Shown here: positions 27,112 to 36,216 of the stretch, piece by piece
Layout: the number at the start of each line of letters is the position of its first letter
Numbering within the stretch: the first letter of the stretch is position 1
NCBI GenBank assembly: GCA_015060405.1
Contig: SUYN01000006.1
Coordinates: forward strand, 1 to 64,000
Source: Bacteroidales bacterium
GTDB lineage: Bacteria; Bacteroidota; Bacteroidia; Bacteroidales; UBA932
Reading direction: 5' to 3'
Length of the DNA: 64,000 nucleotides
Notes under the pieces: generated by a model
Seen by the model: only the letters and a program-made list of their open reading frames with translations
Database searches by the model: none
What the model was told of the DNA's origin: nothing
Made by a program: the position numbers and the translations under genes

Positions 27112-28002
27112 ATGAGACGTTTGACAACCACCATCATTTCCATCCTCGGTCTGTTCAGCATACAGGCTGCGGCACAGAATCTTTCTGTAAAGCTGGAGGA
27201 ACTTACAGCGGTCCAGTTCAAGGAGGCTGTAGAGAAGAGTTCCCGCACCGCCATCCTCCCTATCGGAGTACTCGAGAAGCACGGCCCTCACATGCCGCTC
27301 GGAACAGACGTGTACACTGCAAGAGAAATGGCTCTGAGAGCCGCCCAGATGGAGTACTGCGTGGTGTTCCCATGGTACTATTTCAGCCAGATCAATGAAG
27401 CGAGGCACCAGCCGGGCACTATCGCCTACTCTCCTGAACTGATATGGAAGATTCTCCAGGAGACCCTCGATGAGCTCTGCCGCAACGGATTCGAGAAGAT
27501 CATCATCGTGAACGGCCATGGAGGCAACAAGGCGTTCCTCGAGTATTTCGGGATCTCACAGCTGTCCCAGAAAAGGGATTATGCACTCTACTGGTATCAG
27601 CCTGCATACGACCGCGAGGTCATCAGGAAGGCGGAGGCCCTGACCATGCACGACAGCCTCGACCAGCATGCCGGCAACAGGGAGACATCCATGGTGGAGT
27701 CCATCGTTCCGGATCTGGTACATCCTGAAATCGCAGGCACACAGTCAGGCGCAGACCTCGACAGGATCAGCAACCTGGAGCATGTGTACACAGGAATATG
27801 GTGGTACGCCAGCTTCCCTAACCACTATGGCGGCGACGGGTCAAAGGCAACCGCAGAAGCAGGAAAGCTCATAATGGACAGCGTCGTAGCCCAGTTCGCC
27901 GATGTGATAAGAGACATCAAGGCAGACAGGAACGTACCGGCGCTTCAGGAGCAGTTCTTCAAGGAAGCCGAGAATCCGATGGGCACGAAACAGCCGTATT
28001 AG
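27112..28002 (+). CDS. Secreted creatininase-family amidohydrolase
   Basis: The fold and metal motifs of the creatininase family are complete: LEKHGPHMPLGTD (metal ligands), IIVNGHGGN and DQHAGNRETS. These enzymes open cyclic or linear amides using two metal ions and are normally cytosolic. Here a signal peptide precedes the domain (MRRLTTTIISILGLFSIQAAAQ), so the protein is predicted to be periplasmic or exported. ATG 27112 is chosen; the codon two positions earlier is TTG. It lies 11 nt after the ROK kinase and before the SusC/D genes, suggesting action on an amide of the imported glycan. That substrate is inference. Confidence 0.85.
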   Translation: MRRLTTTIISILGLFSIQAAAQNLSVKLEELTAVQFKEAVEKSSRTAILPIGVLEKHGPHMPLGTDVYTAREMALRAAQMEYCVVFPWYYFSQINEARHQPGTIAYSPELIWKILQETLDELCRNGFEKIIIVNGHGGNKAFLEYFGISQLSQKRDYALYWYQPAYDREVIRKAEALTMHDSLDQHAGNRETSMVESIVPDLVHPEIAGTQSGADLDRISNLEHVYTGIWWYASFPNHYGGDGSKATAEAGKLIMDSVVAQFADVIRDIKADRNVPALQEQFFKEAENPMGTKQPY

Positions 28003-28046
28003 AATCAATATAACCACATAATAACCACACCTTATCAACTTTACGT

Positions 28047-31000
28047 ATGATGAACGACACTAAACAGACCCACACATATCGTGAGAAGGGTACAGGCCGG
28101 ATTCTGCGTCCGCTTGTCGCCTTATCTCTGCTCCTTATGTGTGCGATTCCTCCTGGAAAGGCGGAAAATGTAAAGTCCGAAGGGTTCTCTGCCATGGAAC
28201 AGCAGAGAAAGACGATCACAGGAAACGTCGTGGACGAGACCGGGCAGCCGGTGATCGGAGCGACAGTGATCGAGACCGGAACAAACAACGGTGCAGTGAC
28301 AGACCTGGACGGAAACTTCTCTCTTGAAATAGGAAGCAACGCAGAAATAACCGTCACATGCATCGGATTCTCTGACGAACAGATCTCTACAAGCGGCAGA
28401 ACAAGATTCACCATCGTCCTCAAGGAAGACAAGAAGATCCTTGAAGAGGTTGTCGTGACAGCGTTCGCCACACAGAAAAGGGTAAATGTGACAGGTGCGA
28501 TCACAGCGGTGACAGGCGACGACATCATTGCAGCTCCGGTTGCGAACGTGTCTTCAGCCCTGGTCGGCATCACTCCAGGTCTGAGCGCCGTGACAGTCAG
28601 CGGTGAGCCTGGTCAGGATGCAGCCGACATCGCCATCCGCGGTGTGTCATCGTATTCAGGAAGTACGGCTCCTCTGATCGTCATCGACGGTATCGAGCAG
28701 CCTTCAAGCCAGGCTATGAGCATCATGAACAGCCTCAACCCTAACGACATCCTCGGAATTTCAGTACTCAAGGACGCATCGTCGACAGCGGTCTACGGTA
28801 TCCGTGCCGCCAACGGCGTGATCATCGTCACCACAAGACGCGGCCAGGTCGGGAAGCCGAAAGTCAGCTTCTCGGGCAACTTCGGTGTGACCAATGCCAC
28901 CAACCTCCAGAGAGGCCTTTCTTCATACGAGTACGCCCTCTTCAGAAACGAGGCTGTGATGAACGAGGTGGAAGGCTACGGCAGCACTGCACTGATGAAT
29001 TTCCTCTTCACGGAGGATGACCTCTGGAAATTCCAGAACAACAGGGACTTCACTCCTGCGGAAGTGGCTGCAATGAACCTTACCGAAGAACAGAAGAACC
29101 AGCTCCTCAACAGCCCGGCCCTCTACTACGGCACTTCAGACGCCTACGCTGAGCTCTACAGCAGGGTGGCCCCTCAGTGGCAGGCCAACCTCAGCGTTTC
29201 CGGAGGTACGGAACGTGTGAAGTACTATGTATCGCTCAGCTACTTTGACCAGCAGAGTATCATGCAGAACACGAATTACTTCAATGTAAACACAGGTTCG
29301 AGATACCAGAGGTACAATGTAAGAGCGAACATCGACGTCGACATATTCAAGAACACCACCCTCTCGGTAAACACTTCAGGACAGTTCGGTGTGAACAAGG
29401 GTCCGGGAACAGGAAGCCTCTACAGCCGCTATAGCGGCATCATGCAGATCATCTATGAAGGTAACCCGTTCACCAACAGGGCGATGATCATGGATGACAA
29501 GCTCATCGTAGACTTCGACCGTCCGCAGAACTCCGTTCAGGACCTTCTCCAGAAGAGGACAGACAATGAGATGACAGGAAGCTGGCTTCCTGCACTGCTC
29601 GGACGCTCGCTCGGAGTGACTTCCAACACACGCGTGGACGTGACCATGAAGCTCAGGCACGACATGTCCTATCTCCTCAAGGGACTGGACGTACAGGCCA
29701 GTGTAAGATATCAGGAAAATGCCAGCAAGGTTGCAGTGCAGTCGTTCGCCATTCCTCAATATACAGTCAGAAGAAGCCAGAGCAACCCTAACGAGTACGA
29801 ATTCTTCGGAGGTACAGTGGGTGCCGACGGCTATTCGTCAGGTTCATGGGGCGGCATGCGTGACTTCTACGCAGATGCGACGATCAACTACCAGGGCAAC
29901 TTCGGCAAACATTCGGTAGGTGCCCTCCTCCTGGGACGTGCGACAAAGTACACCATGCCTGGTGACAGCTTCAACACTCCGAGCGGCCTCATCGGAACTT
30001 CTGCACGTGTGACGTATGACTATGACACCCGTTATATGTTCGAGGCGAATGTGGCATACAACGGAACAGAGAACTTCGCAAAGGGCAAGCGCTTCGGTCT
30101 CTTCCCTGCATTCTCCCTGGGTTATGTCATATCCAACGAGCCTTTCTTCCCTGAAAACAACTTCGTAACCTTCCTCAAGCTCCGCGGAAGCTACGGTCTT
30201 GTGGGTAATGACCAGATCGGTGGAAGACGCTATCTCTACCTCCCTGGCACCTATTCGATCAACCTCAGCCACTGGAGCTTTGACAGCTCGACTCAGTCTG
30301 GCTCGCTCAGCGGAAACTACTACCAGTTCGGAACAAGTACGGATGCGCACAACACCATCTACACAGGTTCTGCGGAAGGTACTCTCGGTAACCCTGACGT
30401 GACTTGGGAAAAGTCTGAGAAGATAAGTGCCGGTCTCGAGGCCAAGTTCTTCAGGAACAGGCTTTCCGTGACTGCCGACTACTTCAGCGAGAACAGAAGG
30501 GACATCCTTACCACTCTCGGTGTGATTCCGGCGACCTTCGGTCTTCCTTCTGGCAGCACCTCTCCTGTCAATGTCGGTCAGGTGACAAACAAGGGTTATG
30601 AGATCGTTGTCGGCTGGACCGAGAAGAAGAGAGACTGGGGCTACTATGTGGAGGGTAACCTCACATATGCAAAGAACAAGATCATATACATGGCCGAGGC
30701 TCCTAACCCATACGACTGGATGAACCAGACAGGACACAGCATCGGACAGAACTTCGGTTACATCACCGACGGCTACTACGACACCCTCGAGGAGCTCAAC
30801 AGCCGTCCGTACTTCTCATCGAGCGCAAACGCAGTGACCCTCGGAGACATCAAGTATCTCGACCTCAACGGTGACGGTCTGATCGACAACAAGGACATGG
30901 CCCCTATCGGCTATCCTAACAGACCGATGATGCAGTTCGGCGGAAAGATCGGATTCAACTACAAGGGATTCGATGTAAAGGTGGTTCTCTCTGGTACGGC

Positions 31001-31454
31001 GATGGGTACCTATTATATATCACGAATCACCAGCCCGTTCTTCAAGAGGGCAGGAAACGCGTTCAGATGGCAGTGGGACGGAAGATGGACACCGGAGAAG
31101 GTGGCTTCCGGAGCGAAGATCACATATCCTCGTGCAGTGTACGATGCGACACAGGATCACTACAACTTCGGACCTAAGAGCGACCACTGGGCACTTTCAA
31201 GCGACCACTTGAGAATCAAGAACATAGAGCTCGGCTACTCGTTCTCGCCTGACTCGAAGTTCATGAGGAGAGCAAGACTCTCGGGACTCCGCGTCTATAT
31301 GAATGCCAACAACCTTCTCACCATGTTCGACAAGATGAAGGCCTATGGTATCGACCCTGAGACAAAGGACAACCTCGGAGGTTCGGAAGGTAACATCTCA
31401 TATGTCTTCCCTCTTACAAGGACTACCAATGTCGGTGTTAACATTCAATTCTAA
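28047..31454 (+). CDS. SusC/RagA-type TonB-dependent outer-membrane transporter
   Basis: A 1135-residue TonB-linked barrel that imports oligosaccharides with its SusD partner. It has an N-terminal signal, then a carboxypeptidase-regulatory-like domain (about 53-130, KTITGNVVDETGQPVIGATV), the TonB-box region EEVVVTAFATQK, and a plug with ITPGLSAVTV, IAIRGVSSYSG and PLIVIDGIEQPS. The SusC signature S-V-L-K-D-A-S-S-T-A-V-Y-G-I-R-A-A-N-G-V follows. The remaining 800 residues form the barrel, ending in the usual terminal strand N-V-G-V-N-I-Q-F. SusD lies 12 nt downstream. Confidence 0.96.
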   Translation: MMNDTKQTHTYREKGTGRILRPLVALSLLLMCAIPPGKAENVKSEGFSAMEQQRKTITGNVVDETGQPVIGATVIETGTNNGAVTDLDGNFSLEIGSNAEITVTCIGFSDEQISTSGRTRFTIVLKEDKKILEEVVVTAFATQKRVNVTGAITAVTGDDIIAAPVANVSSALVGITPGLSAVTVSGEPGQDAADIAIRGVSSYSGSTAPLIVIDGIEQPSSQAMSIMNSLNPNDILGISVLKDASSTAVYGIRAANGVIIVTTRRGQVGKPKVSFSGNFGVTNATNLQRGLSSYEYALFRNEAVMNEVEGYGSTALMNFLFTEDDLWKFQNNRDFTPAEVAAMNLTEEQKNQLLNSPALYYGTSDAYAELYSRVAPQWQANLSVSGGTERVKYYVSLSYFDQQSIMQNTNYFNVNTGSRYQRYNVRANIDVDIFKNTTLSVNTSGQFGVNKGPGTGSLYSRYSGIMQIIYEGNPFTNRAMIMDDKLIVDFDRPQNSVQDLLQKRTDNEMTGSWLPALLGRSLGVTSNTRVDVTMKLRHDMSYLLKGLDVQASVRYQENASKVAVQSFAIPQYTVRRSQSNPNEYEFFGGTVGADGYSSGSWGGMRDFYADATINYQGNFGKHSVGALLLGRATKYTMPGDSFNTPSGLIGTSARVTYDYDTRYMFEANVAYNGTENFAKGKRFGLFPAFSLGYVISNEPFFPENNFVTFLKLRGSYGLVGNDQIGGRRYLYLPGTYSINLSHWSFDSSTQSGSLSGNYYQFGTSTDAHNTIYTGSAEGTLGNPDVTWEKSEKISAGLEAKFFRNRLSVTADYFSENRRDILTTLGVIPATFGLPSGSTSPVNVGQVTNKGYEIVVGWTEKKRDWGYYVEGNLTYAKNKIIYMAEAPNPYDWMNQTGHSIGQNFGYITDGYYDTLEELNSRPYFSSSANAVTLGDIKYLDLNGDGLIDNKDMAPIGYPNRPMMQFGGKIGFNYKGFDVKVVLSGTAMGTYYISRITSPFFKRAGNAFRWQWDGRWTPEKVASGAKITYPRAVYDATQDHYNFGPKSDHWALSSDHLRIKNIELGYSFSPDSKFMRRARLSGLRVYMNANNLLTMFDKMKAYGIDPETKDNLGGSEGNISYVFPLTRTTNVGVNIQF

Positions 31455-31466
31455 GGAGGAACGGAT

Positions 31467-33305
31467 ATGAACAGAATCAAGAACATAATATTGACACTTG
31501 TCATCCTTGCAGGATTCACATCTTGCGAACTGTTCCTTGAGATGCCGGAAGTCACCGGAAGCGTGTACAAGGAAGACGTTTTCTCAAACAGAAAGGATGC
31601 TGAAGGAATGCTCTGGAGAGCCTATCACAGAGCATTGCGCGACGGTCTGCCTGAAGGCTGGCAGATCAACCACGGCACTCTTGCCAGCTTCTCCGGCGAG
31701 ATCAGCCGCGGATACAGCTGGCATGCCGGCTACAATCTCGTGGTCAACGGCCCTAACCCTGCACCGGCAGACGGCTATCAGGGATTCCCTGCCGACTACG
31801 ACGAGAACTGGGAGGTCATCAGAATATGCTGGCTTGTGATAGCCAACATCGACCAGGTCCCTGAACTCAGTGCAGAGATGAAGGAATACATGAAGGGTGA
31901 GGCCTACGGACTTATGGCCTACCGCTACATGGGTATGTTCTACCGTTGGGGAGGCGTTCCTATCGTAAGACAGGCAAACGAGATGACGGATGACATCAAC
32001 TTCCCGAGAGCCACAGCACAGGAGACTCTGGATTATGCACTTGAACTCATGCAGGAGGCCTGCAACAGACTTCCGGACAGCTGGATCGACATCGAGCCGG
32101 GAGACGGCGAGAAGTGGGTAGGACGCCTCACCAAGGGTGCTGTCCTGGCGATGAAGGCCCGTCTTCTCACATTTGCCGCACGTCCTCTGTTCAACTCCAA
32201 CACTTCATTTGTGGACGAGAACAACCTCAAGTTCAAGGGCGACAAGGAAGTCGTATGGCTCGGAGGATATGACGAGCAGCGCTACCGTGACGCCATCCAG
32301 GCACACCTTGACGTGCTCGACTGGGCGTCGAAGAACGGAAAGCACCTGATCTTCACTGCAGGCGAAGGCAACAGGAATACCTATGAGCAGGCTATCGACG
32401 ACTATGGCCGCGGAGTTTCGGAACTCAACGGGCCTGAGCTCATCCTTGCGTTCAAGATCGCCAGCTACCAGCAGGTGTACAACAACATGACCGAGGGTTA
32501 TAACTGGTCGGCATATTGCGAAGCAGGCGAGAGGTCACAGAGAGGCGTGCTCACCAACTTCGCAAGAGTCTATCGCGACAAGGACGGCGGTGAAATCGAC
32601 TGGCCGAAGGTCGGTGAAGATGCACCTCGCCCTATCGAGGACTTCTTTGCAAACATAGAGAAGATCGAGCCGCGTTTCCGCGTGGACATCTGTGTACCTG
32701 GTATGTACGGACGCTCGAATGACGGTGACGCCAACTGGAACGAAGGCATGTGGTACATGGGCAGCCTTGCAACAAGCGAGGAGATCGCAGCCAGCATGGC
32801 CAGAGCGATCGAGGGCCGTGGAATCGGAGCCCCTACCAAGTTCTACTACAAGGCAGGAGCAAGAAAATGGCTTGAGTTCCCGCTGTTCCGTCTTGCCGAG
32901 AACTACCTCCACCTTGCAGAGGCTTACAATGAGATAGGTGAGACTTCAAATGCGCTCAGATATCTGAACATCATCCGCAACAGGGCGGGCCTGCCTTCTA
33001 CCGAGGAGACAGACAAGGCGAAGCTCAGAGAACTCATCGTACGCGAAAAGGCATTGGAGTACTTCGAGGAGAACCACAGGTATTATGACCTCAAGCACTG
33101 GAAGCACCCTGAAATCGGCAACATTCTCGGAGGAGACATGACCGAGATCTCGTTCCTGACTACAGACGGAAACAACAAGGCCGGCCTCATATCATACTGG
33201 GATGCTTACTCATACACTGCTTACTGGCATCCTAAATGGTTCCTTGAGCCTTTCCTCCAGAGCGAGGTGAACAAGGGCATCATAGTCCAGAATCCTGGTT
33301 ATTAA
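31467..33305 (+). CDS. SusD/RagB-type surface glycan-binding lipoprotein
   Basis: Partner of the preceding SusC: it forms the lid over the barrel and binds glycan. The lipobox is GFTSC (Cys20), followed by ELFLEMPEVTG and the family pattern of a TPR-rich alpha fold. Diagnostic stretches are AYGLMAYRYMGMFYRWGGVP, the later R-L-A-E-N-Y-L-H-L-A-E-A-Y-N-E and the C-terminal N-I-I-R-N-R-A-G-L-P. R-E-K-A-L-E-Y-F-E-E-N-H-R-Y-Y-D-L-K-H-W is the usual end motif. Length of 612 is slightly above average. Confidence 0.96.
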   Translation: MNRIKNIILTLVILAGFTSCELFLEMPEVTGSVYKEDVFSNRKDAEGMLWRAYHRALRDGLPEGWQINHGTLASFSGEISRGYSWHAGYNLVVNGPNPAPADGYQGFPADYDENWEVIRICWLVIANIDQVPELSAEMKEYMKGEAYGLMAYRYMGMFYRWGGVPIVRQANEMTDDINFPRATAQETLDYALELMQEACNRLPDSWIDIEPGDGEKWVGRLTKGAVLAMKARLLTFAARPLFNSNTSFVDENNLKFKGDKEVVWLGGYDEQRYRDAIQAHLDVLDWASKNGKHLIFTAGEGNRNTYEQAIDDYGRGVSELNGPELILAFKIASYQQVYNNMTEGYNWSAYCEAGERSQRGVLTNFARVYRDKDGGEIDWPKVGEDAPRPIEDFFANIEKIEPRFRVDICVPGMYGRSNDGDANWNEGMWYMGSLATSEEIAASMARAIEGRGIGAPTKFYYKAGARKWLEFPLFRLAENYLHLAEAYNEIGETSNALRYLNIIRNRAGLPSTEETDKAKLRELIVREKALEYFEENHRYYDLKHWKHPEIGNILGGDMTEISFLTTDGNNKAGLISYWDAYSYTAYWHPKWFLEPFLQSEVNKGIIVQNPGY

Positions 33306-33329
33306 CAAACGGTTCCAAAAGAAGACACT

Positions 33330-36197
33330 ATGAAGAAATATAGAATAACAAGCCTGATTCTGGGGTTGACGGCCGCCGCGGCATTGAATGCCGGTGCTCA
33401 GGACATGACAGCCGGTGCTGACAGCCTTCAGGTTCCTGCAAATCTGATGCAGACGTCTGCAATCAGGAATACAGGCGCAGTCTCAACTGTAAGCGGTGAG
33501 GAACTTTACGAATCAGCAACACCGAATCTGACCAACATGCTTTCAGGCAAGCTGCCGGGTCTCTTCACGATAAAGGGAGACGGCACGCCGGGATATGGCA
33601 CATCCAGGATGCTCATCCGCGGAATAGGTTCATATGCCCAGTCGACTGACCTGAACACTCTCAAGTACTATGTCGACGGCTTTGAAGTGAAGCCCGAGTA
33701 TATAGAATTCCTTACACCTGAGGAAATCAGCACCGTGTCCATATTCAAGGATGCCGCTGCGCTCGCAACCTTCGGAATGAACGGTGCCAACGGCATTCTC
33801 TGGATCGAGACAAAGAGGGGCAAGGCTGGAGCACCTGTGGTTTCGTTCCAGACCCGCACGGGCATCCAGCAGCCGGTCAATGTGGCCAAGCCTCTCGGTT
33901 CATACGAGTATGCATATTTCTACAACCAGGCTGTCAGCAACGACAACGGCAGGGTGTGGACTCCACAGTATGACAACGAGGCCCTGAACGCATACTACTA
34001 CGGACAGGGAACCGATGTCAGCTGGTACGACGAGGTGTTCAGGAACAACGGAATGTACACAGATGGTTCCCTCTCGTTCAGAGGCGGCTCCGAGATGGTA
34101 CGCTACAATGTGGTCCTGGACTATGCCAACCAGCAGGGTCTGTTCAATGTGAAGAACACTGACCACACATCGAACGCCACCTATGCAAAGTATGGTGTCC
34201 GCACCAACTTCGACATGAATTTCGGAAAGGTCCTGACAGTGAAGATGGACATCGGAGGACGTCTTGAGGACAGGACACGTCCGAACTATGACATGTACAC
34301 CCTCACTCAGAACGCATTGAACTACCCTTCGAACATCTACCCTATCTTCGATGAGGCTTCGACAGACCCTATCAGCAAGTTCTCGGGTACGGCCGTATAT
34401 CCGGACAACCCTGTAGCATCTCTTACAGGTCTGGGATGGACCACAAGCAGAACGAAGGTCCTCCAGGCGAACTTCAGGTTCAAGGAAGACCTCGACTTCC
34501 TGCTCGACGGACTTTATCTTGAAGAAGGGTTCTCATTCTACTCAAGGAGCATCGGAAACACAGGCAAGACACGTACATATGCGAGATACTTCAACGGTGT
34601 GGCTCAGACAGACGACCAGTCGACCTATATCAGGTCCAACGGCTACTGGACTTCGGGCAAGGAGCGCTGGATGCAGGGCAATGTGACCCTCGGCTACGGC
34701 AACACCTTCGGCCTGAATGCCATTGATGCGGCACTCAATGCCCATATTTCCGACTACACAGGAATGGGATCGGCTTTCTACAACTGGAAATACCATTTCA
34801 TCAATTACAACGGAAAGGTGAATTATGCATATGACAACCGCTATATCGCAGAACTCGCGTTCTCATATTTCGGAAGCGACGCATACGCTCCGGGCAACCG
34901 CTTCGGTTTCTTCCCTGCAGGATCGCTTGCATGGGTGGTTTCCAACGAGTCTTTCCTCAAGGACAACGACGTGGTCAGACTCCTCAAGGTAAGAGGTTCG
35001 GCTGGTCTTTCAGGTTCGACTGAGGCCAATGTGGCTATCGGCGGATTCGAGACCAACGGACGCTATCTCTACCAGCAGTACTATGCCAACGGCGGAAGCT
35101 TCATAACCGGTCTCGGCCCTTCATTCGGTGGAGGAGGAAGCGGTCTTGTGCCTCTGTTCATCGCCAACCCTGACGTGACAGCAGAGAGAAGCCTCAAGCT
35201 CAACGCCGGAATCGACATGAACCTCTTCGAGAAGCTCAGCATCACGGCTGACTACTTCATCGACAAGAGAAACGGCATCCTCACCCTCGACAACACACGC
35301 ATGGACTACAATGGTACCAATGTATATTACTCGAACATCGGAAGGATGACCAACAGCGGTGTCGACGGAAACATCACATTTACCGACAGGATCGGCGACT
35401 TCGCCTACTCTGTGTTCGGAAACGCTGTGTATGCGAAGAATACAGTCGACTTCATGGGAGAGGTTCCGCCTAAGTATGCCTACAATGCAGCCACAGGACG
35501 CCCTCTCGGAACACGCATGGGACTCACCTGCGTAGGCTTCTACCAGACCAATGACTTCAATCTTGACGGTTCGCTCAAGAAGGATCTCCCTACGCCTCTC
35601 TTCGGTAGCGTGCAGCCGGGAGACCTCAAGTACATGGACTGGGACGGTGACGGATATGTCGACGAGACCGACATCAGCGAGATCGGCGCTCCAGGTTATC
35701 CGAAGCTCCAGTTCAGTGCAGGAGCAGAATTCTCATACAAGGGCTTTGACTTCTCATTCCTGTTTACAGGAAGCGCAGGCGGCACAGTCAACCTTCTTGA
35801 CTACGCGGCATGGAAGCCGTTCCTCAACTATGGCAACATCTTCGAATGGGCAAGAGGCGCATGGGCATATTATCCTGAGCAGAACATCGACACAAGGGAA
35901 TATGCGACCTTCCCTCGTCTGACTACCGGACAGAACGACAACAACTACCGTTCAAGTTCATTCTGGATCCGCAAGAACGACTACATCAGACTCCAGAATG
36001 TGGAAGTAGGCTACGACCTCGCCAACCTCAGGGCGGTACGTAACGCCGGAATCACAAAATGCCGTCTCTATGTGAACGCTCTCAACATGCTCACATTCAG
36101 CAACCTGCTGAAGGAGTGCAAGATGGATCCTGAAACAGCTTACTACGGCTATCCTGCGCTCAAGTCTGCAAATGTCGGAGTACAGATCAGTTTTTAA
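33330..36197 (+). CDS. Second SusC-type transporter, lacking the N-terminal regulatory-like domain
   Basis: This 955-residue TonB-dependent barrel has a signal peptide (NAGAQ near residue 24) and then goes almost directly into the plug: SAIRNTGAVSTVSGEELYE, LSGKLPGLFTI, MLIRGIGSYAQS, YYVDGFEVKPE and I-F-K-D-A-A-A-L-A-T-F-G-M-N-G-A-N-G. The carboxypeptidase-regulatory-like domain and the EEVVVTA-type TonB box of the first SusC are missing. The barrel ends normally with A-N-V-G-V-Q-I-S-F. It is 24 nt after the first SusD. Energy coupling by a different N-terminal sequence, or joint use with the first SusC, would be needed if it is active. Confidence 0.93.
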   Translation: MKKYRITSLILGLTAAAALNAGAQDMTAGADSLQVPANLMQTSAIRNTGAVSTVSGEELYESATPNLTNMLSGKLPGLFTIKGDGTPGYGTSRMLIRGIGSYAQSTDLNTLKYYVDGFEVKPEYIEFLTPEEISTVSIFKDAAALATFGMNGANGILWIETKRGKAGAPVVSFQTRTGIQQPVNVAKPLGSYEYAYFYNQAVSNDNGRVWTPQYDNEALNAYYYGQGTDVSWYDEVFRNNGMYTDGSLSFRGGSEMVRYNVVLDYANQQGLFNVKNTDHTSNATYAKYGVRTNFDMNFGKVLTVKMDIGGRLEDRTRPNYDMYTLTQNALNYPSNIYPIFDEASTDPISKFSGTAVYPDNPVASLTGLGWTTSRTKVLQANFRFKEDLDFLLDGLYLEEGFSFYSRSIGNTGKTRTYARYFNGVAQTDDQSTYIRSNGYWTSGKERWMQGNVTLGYGNTFGLNAIDAALNAHISDYTGMGSAFYNWKYHFINYNGKVNYAYDNRYIAELAFSYFGSDAYAPGNRFGFFPAGSLAWVVSNESFLKDNDVVRLLKVRGSAGLSGSTEANVAIGGFETNGRYLYQQYYANGGSFITGLGPSFGGGGSGLVPLFIANPDVTAERSLKLNAGIDMNLFEKLSITADYFIDKRNGILTLDNTRMDYNGTNVYYSNIGRMTNSGVDGNITFTDRIGDFAYSVFGNAVYAKNTVDFMGEVPPKYAYNAATGRPLGTRMGLTCVGFYQTNDFNLDGSLKKDLPTPLFGSVQPGDLKYMDWDGDGYVDETDISEIGAPGYPKLQFSAGAEFSYKGFDFSFLFTGSAGGTVNLLDYAAWKPFLNYGNIFEWARGAWAYYPEQNIDTREYATFPRLTTGQNDNNYRSSSFWIRKNDYIRLQNVEVGYDLANLRAVRNAGITKCRLYVNALNMLTFSNLLKECKMDPETAYYGYPALKSANVGVQISF

Positions 36198-36216
36198 CCG
36201 GTAAAATGCCAACATC

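Noticed and set aside
29844..30737. Minus-strand open frame opposite the first SusC
   Set aside because: No recognisable domain; lies inside a well-supported TonB-dependent transporter gene.
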